Assembly (NCBI GenBank): GCA_003558145.1
Contig: PWMP01000172.1
Location: forward strand, 1 to 5,203
Reading direction: 5' to 3'
Source of the DNA: Elusimicrobiota bacterium
GTDB taxonomy: Bacteria; CG03; SLGR01; PWQF01
Length of the DNA stretch: 5,203 nt
Shown: positions 1 through 5,203 of the stretch, piece by piece
Layout: each line of letters begins with the position of its first letter
Numbering within the stretch: the first letter of the stretch is position 1
Made by a program: the position numbers and the translations under genes
The notes under the pieces: generated by a model
What the model was told of the DNA's origin: nothing
The model's database searches: none
The model's input: the letters and a program-made list of their open reading frames with translations, nothing else

Positions 1-1
1 A

Positions 2-508
2 TGGTTTGTGCGTTTTGACTCTGTCGGTACCGCGCTTGTTTTTACGGTATTCGGTCTGGCTGCAGTAATTATATCCGGAGTAGATATAGACTACCGCGTT
101 ATACCGCCCCAGGTTTCCTATCCACTTATGGCCGCCGGCCTTGCCTTTTCCTCTTTCAACGGTTTCATTTCTTCCGGCCCGCGTTTGTTATATGCAACTG
201 CAGGCCTGGCAACGGGCGTATTGACAGTTTTTCTTCTTAGATTTGCCGGGGCAGCTGTCTTTAAAAAAGAAGCGGTAGGTTTAGGCGACGTAAAGCTTAT
301 GGCGGCCGTAGGCGCTTTTACCGGTCCGGCAGGGGTGCTGTGGACTCTGTTTATAGGAAGTTTTGCGGGAAGCCTTGCCGGTATAGGAATGCAGATTTTC
401 GGAAAGATGAAAAAACGGGCTTATATTCCTTTCGGTCCTTTTCTTGCGGCCGGAGCAGTTCTATACGTTCTTTTTACGGATTTTTTCAGATCGTTTATAA
501 GAATGTAG
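2..508 (+). CDS. pilD: Type IV prepilin peptidase (A24 family), C-terminal part, 5' end outside window
   Basis: Inner-membrane aspartyl protease that cleaves the leader of type IV prepilins and pseudopilins; family members with the full N-terminal domain also N-methylate the new N terminus. The visible part has about six hydrophobic segments and both catalytic aspartate sites. The first is VDIDYRVIP (GAT at 83-85, second Asp at 89-91) and the second is the GLGD motif (Asp codon 287-289), followed by VKLMAAVGAF and a late PFGPFLAAG motif typical of the family. The frame is open to the left edge (TGG TTT before the GTG at base 8), and the segment before the first Asp resembles the last part of the long-form PilD domain 1. 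I therefore treat the gene as 5'-truncated by the window; the methyltransferase/cysteine domain would lie upstream. A short CpaA-like protein starting at GTG-8 is the alternative and is less likely. The 3' end overlaps the convergent membrane-protein gene by 14 bp. Confidence 0.9.
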   Translation, partial: WFVRFDSVGTALVFTVFGLAAVIISGVDIDYRVIPPQVSYPLMAAGLAFSSFNGFISSGPRLLYATAGLATGVLTVFLLRFAGAAVFKKEAVGLGDVKLMAAVGAFTGPAGVLWTLFIGSFAGSLAGIGMQIFGKMKKRAYIPFGPFLAAGAVLYVLFTDFFRSFIRM

Positions 509-2045
509 ATTTATCCGGCAGTTCAAACCGGTAGCGATAGCCAAACTGTGTAAACCTCATTCTTATACTTTCCATATATTTATCCGCCGCCCTGTCATAG
601 TCACCATCTATCCTGGCCTCTTTTGCGCTTTGCAAAGCTTTAACTGCGGGATTGGGAGTTTCCATAACGGGAATGCTTCGACTGATTAACTCTTCGGCTT
701 CAAGCAGGTTTCCTTTTCCGGTTTCAATGACAGCCAGTCCGAGTGATGACAATCCGCAGGCAGGATAAATTTTAAGGGATTTTTCAAAGAAAGCGGAAGC
801 GTCCCGGAATTTTGAAATACTCAGTTTATACATACCCCGGCTGAAATGGCGGTTTGCCAGGAAAGGTCTCGTGACAAACACCGCTCCTCCGGCTACAAGG
901 ATGACTGAGGCAAAGGCAGCAAAAGCTTTATGTGTTTTCCCGGCTGCGGCCACCCTCAAATGCTTGCCTGGAAAAAATGTTCCGGCTATGCTGAAAAAAA
1001 GCAGTCCCACCAGCGGAATGGCAAGATTGTATTCCAGTAAATTATATATAATAAGAAAAAAAACAGCCGCTGCGGCAGTTTTGTCTAAATTATTACCGGA
1101 TAAAAATATTCTCTTTACGGAAAGAAAAAGAAAAACAATAAGGCAGAGCACCGCCGGCAATCCGAATTCCGCAGCAAACTGAATAAAGTATGAATGAATA
1201 TAATGAGTGAAATGCATGGCTGCGCCGCCGGCGGAAAAAGAGGGAAGGACGTGAGGTGTGCTGCCGGGCCCGAATCCTGTCGTCGGCCTTCGGGCTATCA
1301 TTCTTATTCCGGCCGCAAGCCATTCTATTCTTGCAGAAGCAGCAATAAGAAGCGAATAAAAATTTAAAAAAAAGATTAAAGCTGCAGCGCCGGCTGCTGT
1401 CAGCGCAGCAGCTGCTTTTTTCATATTATTTAAAAACAGCCATATAGCCATTGACATACCCATCACAATAAACCCCCACCGGCTTGAGGCCGTTATGAAC
1501 GAAAAAACAACAATACCGCCTCCGGCCATCCACATAAAAGCTTCTTGTTTATTAAGCCGGAAGCTTTCTTTAATTATATACATAAGAAATGGAGCTGTGA
1601 GGATAAAGAATCCGGCTTTTATGTTTGGGTTTGGAAAAAGGGGCGTATTAAAAGAAAAGGGGTAAATCAGGTCCAGAACCGCAGCCCATATGCAGATTGC
1701 TGCTATCTGCCGGGTTGTTTTTTCTTTTATTTTGCTCAGGTATCCTGCACCCAGCATAAAAAACAGTAAATAGTTAATCCATCCGGCAAATATTATGTCA
1801 GTCAGCGCTGTCTTTTCAATTGAAAAATACGAAATAAGGGTGAAAACAAAAGTTAAAACCAGGAAACCGGTAAATTTGATTTTCAGATCAAGCCCGCTCC
1901 GCAAAAGCGGTATAAACGCAATAAGCGTTAGATAAAACGAAAGAGTCTGTGTCCATGTGTTCCAGCCTGATTTAAAAAGAAGGTTTAAAAAAATTACGGA
2001 TGCCCATAAAAAATATATATATTTTTCGGCTTTGTCGGAATTCAT
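495..2045 (-). CDS. O-antigen ligase/polymerase-superfamily membrane protein with TPR-like C-terminal tail
   Basis: A 516-residue polytopic inner-membrane protein with about 12 hydrophobic stretches between residues 8 and 394. Motifs seen are those of the Wzy_C/WaaL superfamily. NPNIKAGF (residues 139-146) is followed by SSRWG (187-191), and the large periplasmic-loop region has RIEW (239-242), IRMIARRPTTGFGPGS (247-262) and HYIHSYFIQFAAEFGLPA (281-298), with the usual His at 284. Family members join an undecaprenyl-linked glycan to lipid A core, polymerise O-units, or transfer glycan to protein; the sequence alone does not decide which. After the last membrane segment (about 374-394), residues 400-498 form amphipathic repeats (FRDASAFFEKSLKIYP, NLLEAEELISRSI, DYDRAADKYMESI) that read as two to three TPR units, predicted to be periplasmic. 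The ATG at 2045 has no clear Shine-Dalgarno sequence. The gene lies between divergent and convergent neighbours and so is probably a single-gene transcript. Confidence 0.82.
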   Translation of the reverse strand: MNSDKAEKYIYFLWASVIFLNLLFKSGWNTWTQTLSFYLTLIAFIPLLRSGLDLKIKFTGFLVLTFVFTLISYFSIEKTALTDIIFAGWINYLLFFMLGAGYLSKIKEKTTRQIAAICIWAAVLDLIYPFSFNTPLFPNPNIKAGFFILTAPFLMYIIKESFRLNKQEAFMWMAGGGIVVFSFITASSRWGFIVMGMSMAIWLFLNNMKKAAAALTAAGAAALIFFLNFYSLLIAASARIEWLAAGIRMIARRPTTGFGPGSTPHVLPSFSAGGAAMHFTHYIHSYFIQFAAEFGLPAVLCLIVFLFLSVKRIFLSGNNLDKTAAAAVFFLIIYNLLEYNLAIPLVGLLFFSIAGTFFPGKHLRVAAAGKTHKAFAAFASVILVAGGAVFVTRPFLANRHFSRGMYKLSISKFRDASAFFEKSLKIYPACGLSSLGLAVIETGKGNLLEAEELISRSIPVMETPNPAVKALQSAKEARIDGDYDRAADKYMESIRMRFTQFGYRYRFELPDKSTFL

Positions 2046-2087
2046 AATAATTATAATATCAAAAAATATGCTTATTTTCTATACGCA

Positions 2088-2115
2088 GGTATATAAAACT
2101 TGATTTTTCCGTCAA
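2088..2115 (-). promoter_or_regulatory. Candidate sigma70-type promoter for the O-antigen ligase-like gene
   Basis: On the minus strand TTGACG (plus-strand 2110-2115) is followed after 16 bp by TATACC (plus-strand 2088-2093). The -35 matches the consensus at five of six positions and the -10 at four of six. The start codon is about 42 bp further downstream at 2045. A second perfect TATAAT (plus-strand 2050-2055) lies only 4 nt before that ATG; if used, it would give a nearly leaderless mRNA, but it has no good -35. This is inferred from consensus matching only, in an AT-rich region where chance matches are common. Confidence 0.4.
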
Positions 2116-2116
2116 G
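2099..2116. repeat. Short inverted repeat carrying the -35 elements of both divergent promoters
   Basis: CTTGA at 2099-2103 and TCAAG at 2112-2116 form a 5-bp inverted repeat with an 8-bp spacer. Each arm contains the TTGA core of one candidate -35 box, pointing outward. No T-run follows, and the stem is too short and weak for an intrinsic terminator. It could be a dyad operator or simply the consequence of two back-to-back -35 elements. Confidence 0.4.
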
Positions 2117-2129
2117 AATCAGTTATAAT
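2100..2129 (+). promoter_or_regulatory. Candidate sigma70-type promoter for the amidase-murI-yjbQ-surE cluster
   Basis: TTGATT (2100-2105), an 18-bp spacer and a perfect TATAAT (2124-2129). Transcription would begin near 2136, giving a leader of about 33 nt before the amidase ATG at 2169. A second TATAAT at 2133-2138 lacks a good -35. The position, at the head of a tight co-directional gene cluster, supports the call. There is no experimental evidence. Confidence 0.5.
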
Positions 2130-2157
2130 CAATATAATTATTAGAGGTATAACTTAC

Positions 2158-2162
2158 CGGGG
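2158..2162 (+). promoter_or_regulatory. Likely ribosome binding site of the amidase gene
   Basis: CGGGG ends 6 nt before the ATG at 2169, the only purine-rich element at normal spacing. An AGAGG at 2143-2147 is a better-looking core but lies 21 nt away, too far for ordinary use. The site supports the start at 2169, as does the signal peptide that begins shortly after it. Confidence 0.4.
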
Positions 2163-2168
2163 ATATAT

Positions 2169-3758
2169 ATGATAAAAAACAGTCTCACCTTTAAAAATAT
2201 AAAAGATTTTTCCGGCCGAAAAAGCTGGCGGAGGCTTGTAATAAAGTTCATTGCAGCGCTTTTTTTGATGGTGCCTGTCGCATTTCGGGCCTTGCCCGCC
2301 GACGTGATAAGCATACCCGTGCAGGTTGTAGAGAACGGGCAGCCGTCAACGCAGATAGAGCTGGCGCTAATAGAAAGGATGGGTTACCTTAAGGCCAGAG
2401 AAGCAGCAGACGTTTTCAATGCCGGGATATCCTACATTCCCGGCACCGGAGAGCTTATTTACAGGTGGCCGCACCTGGGGGAGGAAAAAGAAGTTCTTTT
2501 TGAAATAGGAAGCGATTACGTAGTTATGGAGGGTGTCCGCCGCCGCATGATGAAAACCCCCCTTATTATTTCCGATACCGCCTACATACCTCTTGAAGCT
2601 GTTATTACCAGGGCATTTCAGAACGTAATAGAGGGTGTCGTGTCCTGGAGTTTTGATGACAGAACGCTCTGGATATCGCTTAAGGACGGCATAAGGGAAG
2701 TAAGAAACTATTCATACAGCAACTATTCAAGATTTGTCATAGAAACAGGCGGAAAACTGGATTTCACAACCAGGAGGAGGCGTAACGCCTGGGACATAAT
2801 ATTTGAGGATACGCCTCTTGTTTTTCCGTATGAAGGGGAGTATATAGGTGACGGTGTCGTTGAAAGAATAAGCGTTGAAAAAAGCCATTCAGGCGCCGTG
2901 TTTACCGTGCATACCGGCAATAAGGCCGGGGAGGTACAGGTAAAAAAATACCCGGCCCCACCTCGTGTTGTAGTAGATATAGTCAATACGGATCCGGCTC
3001 CGCCTGACGAAACCCGTGATGATATGATACAGGTAATCCGAACTGATATTGCTATGAGAGACAGGGAGTCGGTAGGGGATATCGAGCTGGTGATAATAGA
3101 CCCCGGCCACGGGGGCAGGGATCCCGGAGCGATAGGAGCCATGGGAACAAGAGAAAAAGATGTAGTTCTTTCCATAGCCAGAATGCTGGCATCTGAAATA
3201 AAAAAAGAGCTTAATATAAGAGCCGAGCTGACCAGGACAGGAGATTACTTTGTTCCTCTTGCCCAGAGAACTGAGATCGCCAACAAAAAGGGAGCGGATA
3301 TTTTTATATCCCTTCACGCTAATTCTTCTCTTAACCCCAATGCCAGGGGCCTTGAGGTATACTTTTTATCCGAAGACGCTTCCGACGCCGAGGCCGCCGC
3401 GGTAGCCGCAAGGGAAAATTCAGTAGTAGCCATGGAGCAGAGGAGCCCGGAGATGGACCGCCTTACAAGCATACTCTGGTCTCTGACTTTAAACCAGTTT
3501 ATGAACGAGTCCAGCGAACTTGCCTCCATCGTAACGAGAAATGTTTCAAAAGGAACTTTGCTCTCAAACCGCGGAGTCAGACAGGCCGGATTTTACGTGA
3601 TGAAGGGCGCGCGTATGCCGGCAGTCCTGGTGGAACTGGGTTTCCTTTCCAACAGGGAGGATGAAAGGCTTATTAACTGTGAAGATTTTCAGCGCAGCGC
3701 CGCCCGGTCAATAACCGCGGCAGTAAAAGAATACAGGAATATGGTAAATAACAGATGA
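2169..3758 (+). CDS. Secreted N-acetylmuramoyl-L-alanine amidase (Amidase_3, AmiC-type) with two N-terminal domains
   Basis: Zinc hydrolase that cuts the bond between N-acetylmuramic acid and L-alanine of the stem peptide, normally to split septal peptidoglycan. The 529 residues divide into a basic n-region and a hydrophobic stretch (about 24-44, likely type I signal peptide, cleavage near LPA44/D45); a copper-amine-oxidase-N-like domain (about 45-172); an AMIN-like domain (about 178-272, with SRFVIETGG and PRVVVDI); and the catalytic domain (about 305-525). Zinc ligands are visible in order: H314 in DPGHGG, E329 in TREKD and H383 in SLHAN. The catalytic Glu is E489 in LVELGFLSN. Residues about 400-458 form the long insertion seen in AmiA/B/C-type enzymes, where it can block the active site until a LytM-type activator binds, so similar control is plausible here. 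The n-region is unusually long (about 22 residues), but no in-frame ATG exists closer to the hydrophobic core. Its stop overlaps the murI start (ATGA). Confidence 0.9.
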   Translation: MIKNSLTFKNIKDFSGRKSWRRLVIKFIAALFLMVPVAFRALPADVISIPVQVVENGQPSTQIELALIERMGYLKAREAADVFNAGISYIPGTGELIYRWPHLGEEKEVLFEIGSDYVVMEGVRRRMMKTPLIISDTAYIPLEAVITRAFQNVIEGVVSWSFDDRTLWISLKDGIREVRNYSYSNYSRFVIETGGKLDFTTRRRRNAWDIIFEDTPLVFPYEGEYIGDGVVERISVEKSHSGAVFTVHTGNKAGEVQVKKYPAPPRVVVDIVNTDPAPPDETRDDMIQVIRTDIAMRDRESVGDIELVIIDPGHGGRDPGAIGAMGTREKDVVLSIARMLASEIKKELNIRAELTRTGDYFVPLAQRTEIANKKGADIFISLHANSSLNPNARGLEVYFLSEDASDAEAAAVAARENSVVAMEQRSPEMDRLTSILWSLTLNQFMNESSELASIVTRNVSKGTLLSNRGVRQAGFYVMKGARMPAVLVELGFLSNREDERLINCEDFQRSAARSITAAVKEYRNMVNNR

Positions 3759-4564
3759 AAACTAAAAAATCTCCTATAGGCGTGTTTGATTCGGGCATGG
3801 GCGGGCTTACCGTTCTCAATGCTCTTAGAAAAGAGCTTTCCGGAGAGGATTTTATTTATTTCGGAGACACTGCCCATCTCCCCTACGGCAGTAAATCTGC
3901 GGATGCAGTGCGAAAATACGCGCTTAGGGCCGCAAAATTTTTTAAAAAGAAAAAAGTAAAACTGATGGTAGTGGCCTGCAACACGGCTTCGGTATACGCT
4001 CTTGATACCCTTAAAAAAACTATGCCTTTTGAAGTGCTTGGAGTAATTCTTCCCGGTGTGCGGGCCGCTCTTCATAAAGAAACAAAAAAAAATTCCATAG
4101 GAGTAATAGGGACCTACGGTACTGTTAAAAGCGGCATCTACCGGAGGCTTATACTTGAGATGGAACCTCAATCCCGGGTAAAGGCCCGCGCCTGTCCTTT
4201 ATTCGTTCCTCTTGTTGAAGAGGGGTGGACGGACCACGAAATCACAAAACAGGTAGCCAGGCTTTACCTTGAGGATTTCGCGTCGGGACTGGATTCTCTT
4301 ATACTCGGCTGTACTCATTACCCCCTGCTTAAAGGGGTTATAAAAAACGTTGCCGGGCCCTCCGTGAATATTATTGATTCGGCCCGGGAAGTTGCCATGG
4401 AAGCGTCAAAGCTTCTTAATGAAGCGGGAACAGCTTCAGGAAAAAAAAACGGCTCCGTTAAATTTTACGTTAGCGACGCGCCGGAGCTTTTTAAGGAATC
4501 CGCTTCTATTTTTCTTGAGGAAAGTTTTAAAGTACAGCAAGTAGGGCTGTTGGAGACTGACTGA
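3755..4564 (+). CDS. murI: Glutamate racemase
   Basis: Cytoplasmic, cofactor-independent interconversion of L- and D-glutamate, providing D-Glu for the second position of the peptidoglycan stem peptide. At 269 residues it has the usual family length. Family motifs are intact: FDSGMGG (11-17), YFGDTAHLPYG (35-45), VACNTAS with the first catalytic Cys75 (73-79), VEEGW (154-158), and GCTHYPLL with the second catalytic Cys186 and adjacent His188 (185-192). The ATG lies inside the amidase stop as ATGA; no strong Shine-Dalgarno sequence sits at normal distance (AGGA at 3735-3738 is 16 nt away), so translation probably depends on coupling to the amidase. Two runs of nine A occur in the gene (4084-4092 and 4441-4449). 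The frame is intact as given. Confidence 0.95.
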   Translation: MKTKKSPIGVFDSGMGGLTVLNALRKELSGEDFIYFGDTAHLPYGSKSADAVRKYALRAAKFFKKKKVKLMVVACNTASVYALDTLKKTMPFEVLGVILPGVRAALHKETKKNSIGVIGTYGTVKSGIYRRLILEMEPQSRVKARACPLFVPLVEEGWTDHEITKQVARLYLEDFASGLDSLILGCTHYPLLKGVIKNVAGPSVNIIDSAREVAMEASKLLNEAGTASGKKNGSVKFYVSDAPELFKESASIFLEESFKVQQVGLLETD

Positions 4565-4572
4565 AAATACCG

Positions 4573-4582
4573 AAAGGGAAAG
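4573..4582 (+). promoter_or_regulatory. Ribosome binding site of the YjbQ-family gene
   Basis: A purine-rich AAAGGGAAAG stretch lies in the 23-bp gap after murI, with its GGG ending 9 nt before the ATG at 4588. It indicates independent ribosome loading for this gene, unlike the coupled murI start. Confidence 0.5.
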
Positions 4583-4587
4583 TAAAA

Positions 4588-4989
4588 ATGATTAAAGAAA
4601 TAAAGGTGTCAACATCGGCAAGAAGCCAGTTTATTGACATTACTGAGCAGGTTTCCCGGGAGCTTTCGTCTTCCGGAATAAAAGAAGGAGTATGTATGGT
4701 CTATATCCCCCATACAACGGCTGCGGTTACAATAAACGAAAACGCCGATCCGAGCGTAATGGAAGATGTTAAAAATTATCTTGACAAGCAGGTGCCGTGG
4801 TCAGACTCCGCCTACGGTCATGCCGAAGGGAATTCCGCGGCCCATATAAAATCATCAATGCTGGGTTCCGCCGCGGAAATTATTGTAAGCGGGGGCAAGC
4901 TTAAACTGGGTACATGGCAGGGTATTTATTTTTGCGAGTTTGACGGTCCCCGCAGCCGGCGGGTGTGGATAAAGTTAATTCAGGACTGA
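4588..4989 (+). CDS. yjbQ: YjbQ/UPF0047 family protein (possible secondary thiamine-phosphate synthase)
   Basis: Small single-domain cytoplasmic protein of 133 residues, full length for the family. Its signatures are plain: IPHTTAAVTINENADPSV (40-57), YGHAEGNSAAHIKSSMLG (76-93), and GTWQGIYFCEFDGPRSRRVW (108-127). Some family members have been reported to show weak thiamine-phosphate synthase activity, which is why databases attach that name, but the true physiological role is not settled. No thiamine gene is visible next to it, so the context does not support the thiamine assignment in particular. It lies 23 bp after murI and directly before surE in what looks like one transcript. No residue expected from the family signatures appears lost. 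Confidence 0.9.
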   Translation: MIKEIKVSTSARSQFIDITEQVSRELSSSGIKEGVCMVYIPHTTAAVTINENADPSVMEDVKNYLDKQVPWSDSAYGHAEGNSAAHIKSSMLGSAAEIIVSGGKLKLGTWQGIYFCEFDGPRSRRVWIKLIQD

Positions 4990-4996
4990 AGTGCGC

Positions 4997-5203
4997 ATGA
5001 AAAACATACTGATAACCAACGATGACGGAATAAAAGCGCCGGCGCTGGATATACTTGAAGCAAAACTGTCCCGGCTGGGTAAAGTTACGGTAGTTGCCCC
5101 TGAATTTCCGATGAATGCAATGGGAAACTCGCTGAGCCTTCATAAACCGGTAAGAATACACAGGTACTCCGAAAACAGGTATTCCGTTACCGGTACTCCG
5201 GCC
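4997..5203 (+). CDS. surE: SurE survival protein, 5'/3'-nucleotidase, N-terminal 69 codons (cut by window end)
   Basis: Divalent-metal phosphatase acting on nucleoside 5'- or 3'-monophosphates (some members also on short polyphosphates). The N terminus shows the SurE fold entry: ILITNDDG with metal-binding Asp9 and Asp10, then VTVVAPEFP, NSLSLHKPVRI and YSVTGTPA, the start of the conserved GTPaDCV motif. The position that is normally the Ser metal ligand (the S in APDREQSATG-like sequences) is Asn40 here. The start is ambiguous: GTG at 4991 is in frame and has AGGA (4982-4985) at 5 nt, while ATG at 4997 has it at 11 nt. ATG is chosen because SurE proteins usually begin one or two residues before the ILxTNDDG strand. 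It is the last visible gene of the cluster, beginning 7 bp after yjbQ. Confidence 0.92.
   Translation, partial: MKNILITNDDGIKAPALDILEAKLSRLGKVTVVAPEFPMNAMGNSLSLHKPVRIHRYSENRYSVTGTPA

Noticed and set aside
8..10. GTG as the true start of the prepilin peptidase
   Set aside because: The frame stays open to the window edge, there is no visible ribosome binding site in the 7 bases available, and the residues before the first Asp resemble the interior of long-form PilD proteins.
505..535. Hairpin terminator from the CCGG...CCGG repeat after the peptidase stop
   Set aside because: CCGG is self-complementary, so the pairing is only 4 bp, with no T-run after it; given the number of CCGG sites this is chance.
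871..1323. Open frames on both strands inside the membrane-protein gene
   Set aside because: Low-complexity Ala/Lys/Arg-rich or shifted readings of the O-antigen ligase-like gene, which has clear motifs and membrane segments in its own frame.
2099..2116. Intrinsic terminator
   Set aside because: The stem is only 5 bp and AT-rich with no following T-run, and it sits between divergent genes where no terminator is needed.
2046..2168. Riboswitch or small RNA in the divergent intergenic region
   Set aside because: The space is 123 bp, mostly AT-rich and filled by promoter-like elements; the predicted leaders are about 30-40 nt and show no strong structure.
2723..3175. Open frame of 150 codons on the minus strand
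   Set aside because: It lies wholly antisense to the amidase catalytic and AMIN-like regions, its product is Ser/Thr/Pro-rich with no recognisable domain, and the sense frame carries all amidase motifs.
3689..4171. Open frame of 160 codons on the minus strand across the amidase-murI junction
   Set aside because: Antisense to two well-supported, translationally coupled genes; the product is rich in Phe, His and Lys as expected for a complementary-frame artefact, with no family resemblance.
4901..5161. Minus-strand open frame across the yjbQ-surE junction
   Set aside because: Antisense to two conserved genes with intact signatures; nothing recognisable in the product.

Overview
The window comes from a bacterial chromosome, apparently an uncultured or lightly sampled diderm. 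By eye the GC content is in the mid-40s percent; I did not count it. It carries six protein genes, two of them cut by the window edges. No RNA genes, mobile elements, CRISPR arrays or long repeats were recognised. The diderm inference rests on a type IV prepilin peptidase, a polytopic O-antigen ligase/polymerase-like protein, and a secreted AmiC-type amidase carrying the kind of insertion that is typical of Gram-negative division amidases. The phylum cannot be fixed from this sequence. The architecture would fit several poorly cultured diderm lineages, such as Elusimicrobiota-like or Goldbacteria-like groups, but that is a guess.

Layout. (1) Bases 2-508, + strand: the C-terminal part of an A24-family prepilin peptidase, running in from the left. 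(2) Bases 495-2045, - strand: a 516-residue membrane protein of the O-antigen ligase/polymerase superfamily with a TPR-like C-terminal tail. Its stop lies 14 bp inside the peptidase gene, tail to tail. (3) Bases 2046-2168: a 123-bp AT-rich divergent intergenic region with candidate promoters in both directions, whose -35 elements sit on the two arms of a short inverted repeat. (4) Bases 2169-5203, + strand: a tight co-directional cluster of amidase (amiC-like), glutamate racemase (murI), a YjbQ/UPF0047-family protein and the first 69 codons of surE. The amidase and murI overlap by 4 bp (ATGA), and the other gaps are 23 bp and at most 7 bp.

How the genes may work together. The amidase cleaves peptidoglycan stem peptides during septum splitting, and MurI supplies the D-glutamate for those stems, so the first two cluster genes form a cell-wall pair. 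YjbQ and SurE look like housekeeping passengers (small phosphate-metabolism enzymes). The membrane glycan protein and the peptidase point to a neighbouring surface or pilus region on the left. One testable idea is that the ligase-like protein transfers glycan to pilin rather than to lipid A.

Nothing here is clearly a new system. The points most worth a second look are the glycan ligase/TPR protein next to a pilin peptidase, the mirrored divergent promoter, a Ser-to-Asn change at a predicted SurE metal-ligand position, and a marked excess of the tetranucleotide CCGG.
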